From the NCBI GenBank assembly GCA_015055725.1, contig SVHO01000008.1, positions 1 to 39,692 on the forward strand: a stretch of DNA of 39,692 bases. Direction: 5' to 3'. The notes under the pieces were generated by a model. It did not search any database and was not told the origin of the DNA. It saw nothing but the letters and a program-made list of their open reading frames with translations. Position numbers and translations under genes: made by a program. The stretch comes from Clostridiales bacterium. GTDB taxonomy: Bacteria > Bacillota > Clostridia > Christensenellales > Borkfalkiaceae. Shown here piece after piece: positions 30,758 to 39,128 of this stretch (the first letter of the stretch is position 1; every line of letters begins with the position of its first letter).

Positions 30758-31543
30758 ATGGCACGAAAAATAGTTATAACGTCTGGCAAAGGTGGTGTTG
30801 GAAAGACAACCGTTGGGGTAAATTTGGGGAATGAACTTGCTAGAATGGGTGCAAGAGTCGTTTTGATAGACGTTGATTTTGGACTTAATAACGTAGACGT
30901 TGTTATGGGGGTTGAGTCACGTGTGATTTACGATTTAAACGACGTTGTAATAGGTAGATGTAGATTAAAGCAAGCGTTGGTTCAAAGTGAAAAAAATAAA
31001 AATTTATACGTTTTGCCATCGGGTAGCGGAGACGGTACGAATATTAGTGGTCAAAATATTAAACTTGTAATAGAAAATTTGTCACAGGCTTTTGATTACG
31101 TTTTTATTGATTCTCCTGCTGGCATAGATTTAGGGTTTCATAGAGCGGTTGCCTGTGCAAACGAAGCGTTGGTCGTCACAACGCCAAATTTAACAAGTTT
31201 GAGAGATGCTAATAAGGTTATTTCAATTTTGAAAAGTTATAGATTGAGTCAGGTTAACTTAGTAATAAATCGTGCAAGAGGAGATTTAATGTTAAACGAT
31301 AAAATGATGATGCCAGATGACGTTAAAAGCATCTTAAAAACTGACCTTATTGGTGTTCTGCCCGAAGAAGACGACGTATTTTTAAGTTGTGGATATGGAT
31401 TAAGCAAAAGAACTGATTCTTACCGCGCGTATAAAATTCTTGCAGAGAACATACATAAAGGAACTAAAAAAACGTTTGACGTGACGAGCAAATACGTTGG
31501 TTTTTTCGGTAGTATAAGAAGGAGTTTAAAAAGGAATATATAA
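30758..31543 (+). CDS. minD: Septum-site determining protein MinD
   Basis: A membrane-associated ParA-type ATPase that positions the division site. The deviant Walker A ITSGKGGVGKTTVGVNLG is at residues 6-23, the A' motif LIDVDFGLNNVDVVMG follows near 39-54, and FIDSPAGIDLGF is near 116. VLPEEDDVFLSCGYGL and the C-terminal basic amphipathic helix (KYVGFFGSIRRSLKRN) that binds the membrane are also present. The 261-residue length is typical. The ATG at 30758 has GAGAGG upstream. The minE-like gene overlaps its stop by one base. No minC is in the window. Confidence 0.93.
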   Translation: MARKIVITSGKGGVGKTTVGVNLGNELARMGARVVLIDVDFGLNNVDVVMGVESRVIYDLNDVVIGRCRLKQALVQSEKNKNLYVLPSGSGDGTNISGQNIKLVIENLSQAFDYVFIDSPAGIDLGFHRAVACANEALVVTTPNLTSLRDANKVISILKSYRLSQVNLVINRARGDLMLNDKMMMPDDVKSILKTDLIGVLPEEDDVFLSCGYGLSKRTDSYRAYKILAENIHKGTKKTFDVTSKYVGFFGSIRRSLKRNI

Positions 31544-31791
31544 TGAAGAGAAAAGCGTCAGAAATTATGCGCGTTCAAAATCTTTTAGAAGGGGATAGAT
31601 TATCAGGTGGGAAAGAATTTGAAGAAGCTTTACTCTTTGATTTAACCACTTTGCTTAAAGATTACTTTGATATTCGCGAAAATATTGAGTTAAAAATTGA
31701 GAAAGAAAATAAAATTTATAAGATTTCAATTGGTTTTAACGCGATTACAATTAAAAACTTTGGCGTGTTGAACAAGTTGAATAATAATTAG
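31543..31791 (+). CDS. minE: MinE-like cell-division topological specificity factor
   Basis: The gene overlaps minD by one base (TAATG) and the 82-residue product has the size and layout of MinE: an N-terminal basic helix, a MinD-contact-like region (RKASEIMRVQNLLEGDRL) and a C-terminal alpha/beta domain (LFDLTTLLKDYFDIRENIELKIEKENKIYKISI). Sequence similarity to typical MinE is low, so the call rests much on position after minD and on length. If correct, the cell has an oscillating Min system. Confidence 0.7.
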   Translation: MKRKASEIMRVQNLLEGDRLSGGKEFEEALLFDLTTLLKDYFDIRENIELKIEKENKIYKISIGFNAITIKNFGVLNKLNNN

Positions 31792-31813
31792 TGTTTAACT
31801 TATTTTTTATAAC

Positions 31814-31834
31814 TAATTATGTCACACATAATTA
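31814..31834. promoter_or_regulatory. Perfect palindrome upstream of the 28-residue membrane peptide
   Basis: TAATTATGT (31814-31822) and ACATAATTA (31826-31834) are exact inverted arms with a CAC centre. A TATAAT box lies at 31845-31850, so the palindrome covers the -35 region. An alternative is a weak terminator for minDE. Confidence 0.5.
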
Positions 31835-31890
31835 TTCTTTTGCGTATAATATCAACAAAAAAGCAAATATTAACGGTAGGAGAGTCGGTT

Positions 31891-31977
31891 ATGCTTTTAG
31901 GTATTATTATAGGCGTTGTAGTTGGTGTTAATTTAGGGCTGTTAATTTTCTCATTTTTTAACGTCAATAGACAATAA
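31891..31977 (+). CDS. 28-residue single-pass membrane peptide
   Basis: The frame encodes MLLGIIIGVVVGVNLGLLIF followed by SFFNVNRQ, one hydrophobic helix with a short polar tail. TAGGAGAG is 10 nt before the ATG, a TATAAT lies at 31845-31850 and a terminator follows the stop, so it looks like an expressed mini-gene. Such peptides can be type I toxin-like or regulators of membrane proteins, but no antisense partner was identified. It lies between minE and rhaB. Confidence 0.55.
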   Translation: MLLGIIIGVVVGVNLGLLIFSFFNVNRQ

Positions 31978-32007
31978 GTTGAAAAAATTAGTATTTGAAA
32001 TAGTATT

Positions 32008-32049
32008 AGAAAAGGTGCTTATCTTTTAAGTGCCTTTTCTTTTTATTTT
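32008..32049 (+). terminator. Intrinsic terminator after the membrane peptide
   Basis: AGAAAAGG/CCTTTTCT and an inner GCTTA/TAAGT form a hairpin followed by TTTTATTTT. Confidence 0.75.
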
Positions 32050-32079
32050 ACTGAAAATTCGTTTATTTTGTTCCAATAA

Positions 32080-32108
32080 TTGACAACCAAAATGTTATAC
32101 GATATAAT
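32080..32108 (+). promoter_or_regulatory. Perfect promoter of the rhaB-tyrS-recX unit
   Basis: TTGACA at 32080-32085 and TATAAT at 32103-32108 with a 17-bp spacer, 35 nt before the rhaB start. Confidence 0.8.
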
Positions 32109-32142
32109 GTAATATATTTATTATATAAGAAGTAGGTGTTGT

Positions 32143-33537
32143 ATGAGTATCAAATATTATCTTGCTATTGATATTGGCGCATCAAGTGGTAGACACATTT
32201 TAGGCTGGATTGAAAATGGTAAATTAAATCTTGAAGAAGTTTATCGTTTTAAAAACGGTGCAATTCGTGTTGATGATAAACTTGTTTGGGATAGCGAAAA
32301 TTTGTTTAACAGTATAGTTGAAGGGCTGAAAGAATGTAAAAAAGTTGGTAAAATTCCTGTAAGTATTGGTATTGATACTTGGGGGGTTGATTACGCTTTG
32401 CTCGATAAAAACGATAATCTTATCGGTGAAATTTATTCTTATAGATACGATAGAACACAAAAAGTTGTTGACGAAGTTCATTCTATAATCTCTGAAGAAG
32501 ATGCTTATAATAGAACAGGTGTTCAAAAGCAAGTTTATAATACCATCTATCAACTTTATAGCGACAAGAAAACTGGTAAATTAAATAATGCCGAAACTTT
32601 CTTAATGACACCTGATTATTTGCATTATTTGCTTACTGGGGTAAAGAGCAACGAATATACGATTGCGTCTACCACGGGTCTTTTAAATGCAAAAACGCGT
32701 GATTGGGATTATGAACTCATTGAAAAATTAGGGCTTAAAAAATCATTATTCAAAGAACTTTCAATGCCTGGTTCTGTGGTTGGTGAACTTAAAAAGGAAA
32801 TCGCTGAAAAAGTTGGCTTTTCAGCAAAAGTCTGCTTGCCTGCAACTCACGATACGGCAAGTGCAGTTATGGCTGTTCCAAACGAAAATATGCCACTTTA
32901 TATTTCAAGTGGAACGTGGTCGTTGATGGGGGTTGAAACTCCGGACGAAACCACAACTTCGGAAGCGCGTCTTTCTGGTTTTACTAATGAAGGTGGTTAT
33001 GGCAAAAGCGTTAGATTCTTAAAAAACATAATGGGTCTTTGGATGATTCAATGTGTTAAAAAAGAATATGACGATAAATATAGTTTTGTGGATTTTGCAA
33101 ATTTAGCAAGAGAAGCTAAAGATTTTAATAGTGTTGTTGACGTTAACGATATGTCTTTCTTTGCTCCTTCAAGTATGATTGATGCGGTAAAAGATTACTG
33201 CAAAAAAACAAATCAAAAAGTTCCAAATACTGTTGGTGAAATTGCTCTTTGTGTTTATACGAGTTTGGCGGAATGTTATGCTAAGGCAGTTGACCAAATT
33301 GAACGTATTACGGGCAAAAAGTTTGCAGAAATAAATATTGTTGGCGGTGGATGCCAAAACACCTTGCTAAACGAGCTCACTGCGCTTAAAACTAAAAGAA
33401 ACGTAATTGCTGGACCTATTGAAGCAACGGCAACGGGTAATATCCTTGCGCAAATGCTTGCTAACGGCGAAATTTCAACCCTTAATGAAGGAAAAAGAAT
33501 TATTAACGAATCGTTTGAAATTAAAAGGATAAAATAG
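32143..33537 (+). CDS. rhaB: Rhamnulokinase-like FGGY kinase
   Basis: It phosphorylates L-rhamnulose to rhamnulose 1-phosphate. The protein shows LAIDIGASSGRHILG (phosphate-1), DTWGVDYALLD, YSYRYDRTQ, MTPDYLHYLLTG, ATHDTASAVMAVP and YISSGTWSLMGVETP near 250, and INIVGGGCQNTLLNE near 395, all as in RhaB. The 464 residues match the family. AGGTG lies before the ATG. It heads a unit with tyrS 10 bases later, an unusual place for a sugar kinase; no rhaA, rhaD or transport gene is near, so other FGGY substrates remain possible. Confidence 0.85.
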   Translation: MSIKYYLAIDIGASSGRHILGWIENGKLNLEEVYRFKNGAIRVDDKLVWDSENLFNSIVEGLKECKKVGKIPVSIGIDTWGVDYALLDKNDNLIGEIYSYRYDRTQKVVDEVHSIISEEDAYNRTGVQKQVYNTIYQLYSDKKTGKLNNAETFLMTPDYLHYLLTGVKSNEYTIASTTGLLNAKTRDWDYELIEKLGLKKSLFKELSMPGSVVGELKKEIAEKVGFSAKVCLPATHDTASAVMAVPNENMPLYISSGTWSLMGVETPDETTTSEARLSGFTNEGGYGKSVRFLKNIMGLWMIQCVKKEYDDKYSFVDFANLAREAKDFNSVVDVNDMSFFAPSSMIDAVKDYCKKTNQKVPNTVGEIALCVYTSLAECYAKAVDQIERITGKKFAEINIVGGGCQNTLLNELTALKTKRNVIAGPIEATATGNILAQMLANGEISTLNEGKRIINESFEIKRIK

Positions 33538-33547
33538 TGGTGACTAT

Positions 33548-34762
33548 ATGAAAAAGAATGTTTTTGACGTGCTTAAAGAAAGAGGATTTATTAAGCAAAC
33601 TATTTTTGAAGATGAGTTATATGAAAAATTAGGGAGCGAAAGTGTACCGTTTTATATTGGTTTTGACCCAACGGCAGATAGTTTGCATATTGGGCACTAT
33701 ATACCAATTATGGCTATGGCTTGGATGCAAAAATACGGGCATAAACCCATTGCGCTTTTTGGTGGTGGAACGGGTATGATTGGCGACCCCTCAGGAAGAA
33801 GTGATATGCGCCAAATGATGACTATTGAAACGATAAATCACAACATTGAATGTTTCAAAAAACAAATGTCAAGATTTATAAGTTTTGAGGGCGAAAACGC
33901 CGCAATTATTGCAAATAACGCAGATTGGCTTTTAAACCTTAATTACGTTAATTTCTTGCGTGATATAGGCGCTTATTTTTCAGTTAATAAGATGTTAACC
34001 GCTGAATGCTTTAAGCAAAGGATGGAAAAAGGTCTCACTTTCCTTGAATTTAATTATATGTTGATGCAAGGATATGACTTTTTATATTTAAATCAAAAGT
34101 ACGGTTGCATGTTAGAAGTTGGTGGTGACGACCAGTGGAGTAATATGCTTGCCGGTGTTGATTTGATTAGAAGAAAAGAGAAAAAGAGCGCGTTTTGTTT
34201 AACTTGTACCTTGCTTTTAAATAGTGAAGGTAAAAAAATGGGCAAAACACAAAAAGGCGCGCTTTGGCTTGATGAAAACAAGTGCTCTGTTTACGATTTT
34301 TACCAATATTTCCGCAACGTTGAAGACGTTAAAGTTGAAGAATGTATGCGTCTTTTAACTTTTATGGAGATGGAAGAAATTAAGGAACTCACTAAATATA
34401 ACGACCAAAGAATGAACGTTGCAAAAGAACGTCTCGCATTTGAAGTGACAAAACTCGTTCACGGTGAAGAAAAGGCTCTTGAAGCTCAAAAACAAGCACA
34501 CGCTGCTTTTGGTGGCGGAGATGCAAACGATATGCCTACGGTTGAAATTGAAAACGTTTCACTCGTTTCTGATTTGCTCGTTGCGGTTGGGCAAGCAAAA
34601 TCTAAAGGAGAAGCGAAACGTCTTATAGAAGGGGGCGGAGTTTCAATTGATAATCAAAAAATTAGCGACCCGTTTGCCTCTCTTTCTGATGAAGTTTTGT
34701 CTAAAAAAGAATTTATTCTTCACAAGGGCAAAAAAGTTCATATAAAAGTGATAATAAAATGA
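33548..34762 (+). CDS. tyrS: Tyrosine--tRNA ligase
   Basis: It charges tRNA-Tyr. The class I motifs are FDPTADSLHIGHYIP (HIGH) near residue 36, FGGGTGMIGDPSGR near 72, MLMQGYDFLYL near 167 and LEVGGDDQWSNMLAG near 182. The second signature reads KKMGKTQKGA, with Gly in place of the first Ser of KMSKS, as in many TyrS. A C-terminal S4 domain (LVAVGQAKSKGEAKRLIEGGGVSIDNQ) binds RNA. Total 404 residues is normal. The GTGA stop-start with the next gene (34759) overlaps by 4 bases. No T-box precedes it. Confidence 0.94.
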   Translation: MKKNVFDVLKERGFIKQTIFEDELYEKLGSESVPFYIGFDPTADSLHIGHYIPIMAMAWMQKYGHKPIALFGGGTGMIGDPSGRSDMRQMMTIETINHNIECFKKQMSRFISFEGENAAIIANNADWLLNLNYVNFLRDIGAYFSVNKMLTAECFKQRMEKGLTFLEFNYMLMQGYDFLYLNQKYGCMLEVGGDDQWSNMLAGVDLIRRKEKKSAFCLTCTLLLNSEGKKMGKTQKGALWLDENKCSVYDFYQYFRNVEDVKVEECMRLLTFMEMEEIKELTKYNDQRMNVAKERLAFEVTKLVHGEEKALEAQKQAHAAFGGGDANDMPTVEIENVSLVSDLLVAVGQAKSKGEAKRLIEGGGVSIDNQKISDPFASLSDEVLSKKEFILHKGKKVHIKVIIK

Positions 34763-35388
34763 GTAGCGGATTTTTTACCGTTTCAGGACAGTTTGAAAAT
34801 ACTATAGTTATTGAGCGTTCAAAGTTTATTTGTAGCGTTAAAAATATAGAAAACGAAGACGATGCTAAAGCATTTATTGAAAGCGTTAGAAAAAAACATT
34901 CACTTGCAAACCATAATTGCTACGCATATATTGCAGATGATAAAGGCTTAGTCCAAAAATTTTCTGATGACGGCGAACCACAGGGAACGGCAGGCCTTCC
35001 TATGCTTGACGTTCTAAAAAACAAAAAAATGTTTAAAACGGTTGTTGTTGTCACTAGATATTTTGGTGGTGTTAAACTCGGCACTGGTGGACTTGTTCGC
35101 GCGTATGGTGGTTCGGTTATTGAGTGTTTGCAAAAATCTAAAATCGTTGACATGCAACAAGCGGTTTTTATGTCGGTTGACGTTGATTACGATTTATACT
35201 CAAAATTATTAAAAATGTTTTCTGTGCCAAACGTTAGCGTTATAAATACAGAGTTTTCTAATTTTATTACCGTTGATTTTGCGGTAAAAAATGATTTTCA
35301 AAAAAGTTTCATTGATAATTTAACTGATGTTTTTAACGGTAAAGTTAGTGCTAAAATAAGTAAAATCGATTATCACGCATTCGGGTGA
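34759..35388 (+). CDS. IMPACT/YigZ family protein
   Basis: The 209-residue protein has an N-terminal UPF0029/Impact domain: IERSKFICSVKNIENEDDAKAFIESVRKKHSLANHNCYAY at 14-55, FSDDGEPQGTAGLPMLDVL near 68 and TRYFGGVKLGTGGLVRAYG near 93-111. A DUF1949-type domain with a ferredoxin-like fold ends the protein. Members are linked to translation regulation or ribosome association, and in some bacteria are annotated as YvyE. The start overlaps tyrS by 4 bases and recX follows 4 bases after the stop. Confidence 0.9.
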   Translation: MSSGFFTVSGQFENTIVIERSKFICSVKNIENEDDAKAFIESVRKKHSLANHNCYAYIADDKGLVQKFSDDGEPQGTAGLPMLDVLKNKKMFKTVVVVTRYFGGVKLGTGGLVRAYGGSVIECLQKSKIVDMQQAVFMSVDVDYDLYSKLLKMFSVPNVSVINTEFSNFITVDFAVKNDFQKSFIDNLTDVFNGKVSAKISKIDYHAFG

Positions 35389-35392
35389 GAAT

Positions 35393-36007
35393 ATGTCAAA
35401 AATAACTGCTATAACCCTTCAAGAGAAAAATAAAAAACGTTGCAACTTGTTTGTAGACGGCGAATTTTTTGCGGGGATTAGCGTTGAAACTGCGTTAAAA
35501 AATCGATTGAAAGTTGACCTTGAAATTGACCAAAAATCCTTAAAAGAAATTTTAGATGAAGATGAACGTGCGTATGCTCTCGCAAAAGCGTTTGATTACG
35601 TGTCTAAGGCGATAAAAACCAAGCGTCAAGTAAAAGATTATTTGCTTAGGAAAGGATTTTCAGAAGATGCGGTTTGGTTTTGCATTGATAAACTAAAAGA
35701 ATATTCGTATATTGACGATTGTGAATATAGTAAGCGTTATATTGAAAGTGTTTCAAAAACGCAAGGTAAAAGGCTTGTTGAATATAAATTGATGTCTAAA
35801 GGTGTTAGAAAAGAAGATATTTCTTGTGCGTTTGAGCAAACGGAAATTGATTCTAAGGAAAATGCGAAAGCTTTAGCCGTTAAGCATCTGAAAAACAAGG
35901 AAATCACTAAAGAAAATATTGCTAAAACGTATAGGTATTTGATTGGACGCGGATTTTCATATGATGATGTTGATTATGCTATGTCTTCCCTAAAAAGTGA
36001 GGATTAA
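35393..36007 (+). CDS. recX: Regulatory protein RecX
   Basis: RecX modulates RecA filament activity. The 204-residue protein consists of the usual three-helix repeats: AYALAKAFDYVSKAIKTKRQVKDYLLRKGFSEDAVWFCIDKLKEYSYIDDCEYSKRYIES near 60-120, then KRLVEYKLMSKGVRKEDISCAF and a third with YRYLIGRGFSYDDVDYAM at the end. The N-terminal VDGEFFAGISVETAL is a typical lead-in. It starts 4 bases after the IMPACT gene and stops immediately before the next start, so it belongs to the same unit. recA is not in the window. Confidence 0.9.
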   Translation: MSKITAITLQEKNKKRCNLFVDGEFFAGISVETALKNRLKVDLEIDQKSLKEILDEDERAYALAKAFDYVSKAIKTKRQVKDYLLRKGFSEDAVWFCIDKLKEYSYIDDCEYSKRYIESVSKTQGKRLVEYKLMSKGVRKEDISCAFEQTEIDSKENAKALAVKHLKNKEITKENIAKTYRYLIGRGFSYDDVDYAMSSLKSED

Positions 36008-37441
36008 ATGGAGAGAATTTTAACCACAGAACAAATACGTTTAGCAGATGAATACACTATAAAAACCCTTGGAGTTCCCGAAGAGATTTTGGTTGAAAGG
36101 GCGGGTAAATGCGTTGCTGATGAAATCAAAAAACGGTTCTTTGGAGGGCGCGTTTTAGTTTGTATTGGGAAAGGAAATAACGGTGCAGATGGGCAAGTCG
36201 TTGCGCGTGAACTTTCTAAGACACACGGTTTTTCTGTTGCTACTATTAACGTAGCAAATGGAATTTTAAAGTTGTTTGACAAAAAGTATGATATTATAGT
36301 TGATTGCATTTTTGGCACGGGACTAAATAGAGAAGTTGACGGTAAATTTAAAAAAGCGATTGATTTAATAAATAGCAGTGGCGCATTCGTTGTTTCTTGT
36401 GATATTCCAAGTGGCTTAAACGGGGATAACGGTAAGGTTATGGGAGTGGCGGTAAAAGCCAATTTAACCATAGCGATTCAAGAATTAAAGTTGGGGCATT
36501 TCCTTAACGACGGCCCCGATTATTCTGGAGAAATTGTTGCAAAAGATATAGGGTTAAGCATTTGGGGTGACAATTACGTTAAACGGCTAAACAATGCGTC
36601 CGTTAGTTCCTTTTTTTCAAAACGTAATAAAAACGTTCATAAAGGAAATTTTGGTAAGACTTGTATTTTAGGTGGTAGCGAAAATTACACGGGGAGTGTT
36701 ATTCTTTCAACAAATGCTCTTTGCGCACTTAAAATGGGCGTTGGATACGTTAATTTAGTCGTTCCTAAGAGTTTGTTTAACGCATACGTTGGAAAAGTTC
36801 CCGAGGCGTTGCTCGGACATTTTGACGATAGTGAGCAAACGCTTGTCGATATAAATGCAATCGATAAGTTGCTTAAATACGGTTGTATTGCAATCGGAAT
36901 GGGTATGGGGGTTAACGAGAGAGTTTACCAAACTATCAAATATTTACTCTCTAATTATGAAGGTAAACTTTTGATTGATGCTGATGGATTAAACTCATTG
37001 TCAAAATTTGGCGTTAATATTTTAAAAAATAAAAAATGTGAAGTCGTTTTAACTCCACATATTGCCGAATTTTCAAGGCTAACCGGAAAATCTGTTCAAG
37101 AAATTCTTGATGACCCTATAACATATGCAATTGAATTTGCTAATGAATACGACGTTATAGTTCTTTTAAAAAATGCAGTAAGCGTTATTACTGACGGGGT
37201 TGAAGTCTATTTAAATACAACTGGCACGCCGTCCATGGCAAAGGCTGGTAGTGGTGACGTTTTGAGTGGTATAACCGCAGGACTTTTAGCAAGAAGTACC
37301 GAATCGTTATTAGCGGTTGCATGTGCGTCTTATATATTTGGCAAGGCGGGGGAAAATGCAACTTTAAAGCAAAACGAATACACCGTTATCGCAAGTGATA
37401 TTGTTAATTCTTTACCGACTGTTATAAATACGCTTTTTTAA
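36008..37441 (+). CDS. Bifunctional NAD(P)HX epimerase/ADP-dependent NAD(P)HX dehydratase
   Basis: It repairs hydrated NADH and NADPH. Residues 1 to about 205 are the epimerase (YjeF N-terminal) domain with [26 protein letters not shown] near 49-67 and the [12 protein letters not shown] block near 106. From about 210 is the ribokinase-like dehydratase domain: [18 protein letters not shown] near 215, [22 protein letters not shown] near 319, [16 protein letters not shown] and the catalytic [15 protein letters not shown] near 416-430. The length of 477 residues matches the fused enzyme (NnrD/NnrE). It begins right after the recX stop. Confidence 0.92.
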   Translation: MERILTTEQIRLADEYTIKTLGVPEEILVERAGKCVADEIKKRFFGGRVLVCIGKGNNGADGQVVARELSKTHGFSVATINVANGILKLFDKKYDIIVDCIFGTGLNREVDGKFKKAIDLINSSGAFVVSCDIPSGLNGDNGKVMGVAVKANLTIAIQELKLGHFLNDGPDYSGEIVAKDIGLSIWGDNYVKRLNNASVSSFFSKRNKNVHKGNFGKTCILGGSENYTGSVILSTNALCALKMGVGYVNLVVPKSLFNAYVGKVPEALLGHFDDSEQTLVDINAIDKLLKYGCIAIGMGMGVNERVYQTIKYLLSNYEGKLLIDADGLNSLSKFGVNILKNKKCEVVLTPHIAEFSRLTGKSVQEILDDPITYAIEFANEYDVIVLLKNAVSVITDGVEVYLNTTGTPSMAKAGSGDVLSGITAGLLARSTESLLAVACASYIFGKAGENATLKQNEYTVIASDIVNSLPTVINTLF

Positions 37442-37746
37442 GCTATAAAAAAACCAAAACCACCGTTTAATATCATAATTATCAAATAAACGTTTAATGC
37501 GATAAACATTGGCATTAAAACCATCATAAAAAGGCTTTTTAATCGATATTTAAAGATAAACATAAAGATAAAAATGCCTGTGGCTCCGCCAAGGATTCCA
37601 GTAAGAACTAACTTTGTGTCGCTTATAGCAATATTTTCTTCGTCACCTCTTTCACGTGCTTTTTTCTGGAAATTAAGCATTAAAACACCATAAAAATTTA
37701 TTGCTAAAAAATAAACTATTGTTAAAACGTAAACGATAATAGGCAT
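37438..37746 (-). CDS. DUF1294-like small membrane protein
   Basis: The 102-residue product has three to four hydrophobic helices, at residues 3-24, 47-66, 72-95 and near the end. The loop [37 protein letters not shown] resembles the Gly-Gly motif and Arg/Lys-containing turn of DUF1294 proteins, which are found in many Firmicutes and have no known function. Its 3' end overlaps the end of the NAD(P)HX gene by 4 bases on the other strand. The match is by pattern only. Confidence 0.65.
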   Translation of the reverse strand: MPIIVYVLTIVYFLAINFYGVLMLNFQKKARERGDEENIAISDTKLVLTGILGGATGIFIFMFIFKYRLKSLFMMVLMPMFIALNVYLIIMILNGGFGFFIA

Positions 37747-37825
37747 AATATTTATAACTTATTATGCTCAAAAAAGCGATTTTTATTAACTAATAAGGTT
37801 TAAAATATAAAAAAGAGGTTTTATT

Positions 37826-38284
37826 ATGAAATGTATGTATTGTGGATGCCTTGACAGTAAGGTTATTGACTCGCGTTCTGCTGACGACGGTACTATAATA
37901 CGTCGTAGGCGTGAATGTATAAAATGCGGTAAGCGTTTTACCACCTATGAAACGGTAGAAAACACGCCTATTTTCGTTGTTAAAAACAGTGGTGTTAGGC
38001 AAGCGTTTGACCCTAATAAAATTCGTTCGGGTATAATTAAAGCATGTGAAAAACGCCCTGTTCCTGCAAGCACTATTGATAAGTTGATTGACGATATTCA
38101 AAAGAAAATCTATAATTCTTTAGCGCAAGAAGTCACTAGCAAAGAAATTGGCGAAATGGTTTGCGAAGCACTTAAGGATATTGACGAAGTTGCTTACGTT
38201 CGCTTTGCATCAGTATATCGTTCGTTTACAGATACCACTTCTTTTATTAAAGAATTAGAAAAAATGGTTAAAAAAGATAAATAA
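37826..38284 (+). CDS. nrdR: Transcriptional repressor NrdR
   Basis: NrdR represses ribonucleotide reductase genes according to bound ATP or dATP. The 152-residue protein has the zinc ribbon MKCMYCGCLDSKVIDSR with RRRRECIKCGKRFTTYE (residues 1-50) and an ATP-cone (FVVKNSGVRQAFDPNKIRSGIIKACEKRPVP, residues 51-130). The length is typical. AGAGG precedes the ATG. It is followed 13 bases later by dCMP deaminase, a fitting partner in deoxynucleotide supply. No nrd gene is in the window. Confidence 0.94.
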   Translation: MKCMYCGCLDSKVIDSRSADDGTIIRRRRECIKCGKRFTTYETVENTPIFVVKNSGVRQAFDPNKIRSGIIKACEKRPVPASTIDKLIDDIQKKIYNSLAQEVTSKEIGEMVCEALKDIDEVAYVRFASVYRSFTDTTSFIKELEKMVKKDK

Positions 38285-38297
38285 AGGGGATATACAT

Positions 38298-38759
38298 ATG
38301 AACAAATGGGATGAAAGATTTATGCAACTTGCAGAAACAGTTGCAAACTGGTCGAGTTGCTATCAAGAAAATAGACATGTTGGTGCAGTTGTGGTCAAAG
38401 ATAAAAGAATTTTAACTACGGGTTATAACGGAGCGTCAAGCGGGATTGAAAGTTGTGCTGAAAGGGGTGAATGTTTACGTCGTGTTAGAAATATTGCAAG
38501 TGGAACTATGCAAGAAGTTTGCTACGCCGTTCATGCAGAACAAAACGCAATTATTCAAGCTGCAAAACTTGGCGTTAGTTTAGAAGGTGCAACAATGTAC
38601 GTGACCCACCAACCTTGCGTTATTTGCACGCGCATGATTTTGAACTCTGGAATTAAAACTGTTATCTATAAAAACGGCTATCCAGACGAATTTGCCTTAG
38701 AATTATTCTCTAAATCAGACGTGAAATTAATAAAATATGAAGATTTAGAAAAAAACTGA
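38298..38759 (+). CDS. dCMP deaminase family protein (ComEB-like)
   Basis: It deaminates dCMP to dUMP for dTMP synthesis. The 153-residue protein has the zinc cytidine-deaminase signature: CYAVHAEQNAIIQAA near 75-89 (His and catalytic Glu) and YVTHQPCVICTRMILN near 100-115 (two Cys). The start WDERFMQLAETVANWSSC with VGAVVVKDKRILTTGYNGA is that of the dCMP deaminase/ComEB family. ATG with AAAGGGG upstream, 13 bases after nrdR, so probably co-transcribed. ComEB homologues lie in competence loci in some species; no such genes are near here. Confidence 0.92.
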   Translation: MNKWDERFMQLAETVANWSSCYQENRHVGAVVVKDKRILTTGYNGASSGIESCAERGECLRRVRNIASGTMQEVCYAVHAEQNAIIQAAKLGVSLEGATMYVTHQPCVICTRMILNSGIKTVIYKNGYPDEFALELFSKSDVKLIKYEDLEKN

Positions 38760-38769
38760 TTAAATATGC

Positions 38770-38798
38770 TTGCTAAATTTTTAAAAATAGTTTAGAAT
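38770..38798 (+). promoter_or_regulatory. Promoter of the tRNA-Ser gene
   Basis: TTGCTA at 38770-38775 and TAGAAT at 38793-38798 with a 17-bp spacer, 31 nt before the mature 5' end. A small hairpin GCCGTG/CACGGC lies between them and the tRNA. Confidence 0.55.
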
Positions 38799-38828
38799 AT
38801 ATCGTGCCGTGTGAAAGTCACGGCTTAT

Positions 38829-38917
38829 GGAGAGCTATCGAAGTGGTCATAACGAGGCGGTCTTGAAAACCGTTTGGGTGCAAGCCCACGGGGGTTCGAA
38901 TCCCTCGCTCTCCGCCA
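38829..38917 (+). tRNA. tRNA-Ser (anticodon UGA)
   Basis: The acceptor stem GGAGAGC (38829-38835) pairs with GCTCTCC (38907-38913), discriminator G and encoded CCA follow. The anticodon arm has the loop CTTGAAA giving anticodon TGA, and a long variable arm (TTGGGTGCAAGCCCACG) marks a class II tRNA. The T arm GGGGGTTCGAATCCC is normal. The gene codes for reading UCA, UCG and UCU-type serine codons by wobble. It stands alone between dCMP deaminase and a strong terminator. Confidence 0.95.
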
Positions 38918-38963
38918 ATTAAAAAACCCCTTTTGTCTACCACGACAAAAGGGGTTTTTTAAT
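38918..38963 (+). terminator. Strong intrinsic terminator after tRNA-Ser
   Basis: A perfect 20-bp stem (38918-38937 with 38944-38963), including CCCCTTTTGTC/GACAAAAGGGG, closes a 6-nt loop and runs into T. It can act in both directions. Confidence 0.9.
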
Positions 38964-39012
38964 GCTTTTTAGGCAAAAATCAGGCAAAATTCAGCAAAAT
39001 AGGCACATTTTA

Positions 39013-39051
39013 AGCGTCGGAGAGCTCAAATCGGCTTCTTCGACGCCTTTT
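39013..39051 (+). terminator. Hairpin with T run downstream of tRNA-Ser
   Basis: GCGTCG at the left pairs with CGACGC about 20 nt later, with an inner AGC/GCT, and TTTTTT follows. A second terminator in tandem with the one at 38918. Confidence 0.55.
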
Positions 39052-39078
39052 TTCTTTGCTGCAGCGGTCAAAATGCTG

Positions 39079-39128
39079 GTGTACTTTTTACTGTTCTTTA
39101 CAGAAATAAAGAACGCCCAAAAGTACAC
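39079..39128. repeat. Large interrupted inverted repeat
   Basis: GTGTACTTTT (39079-39088) pairs with AAAAGTACAC (39119-39128) and inside it GTTCTTTA (39093-39100) with TAAAGAAC (39107-39114). The two stems are separated by a symmetric 4/4 internal loop and close a 6-nt loop. Confidence 0.7.
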
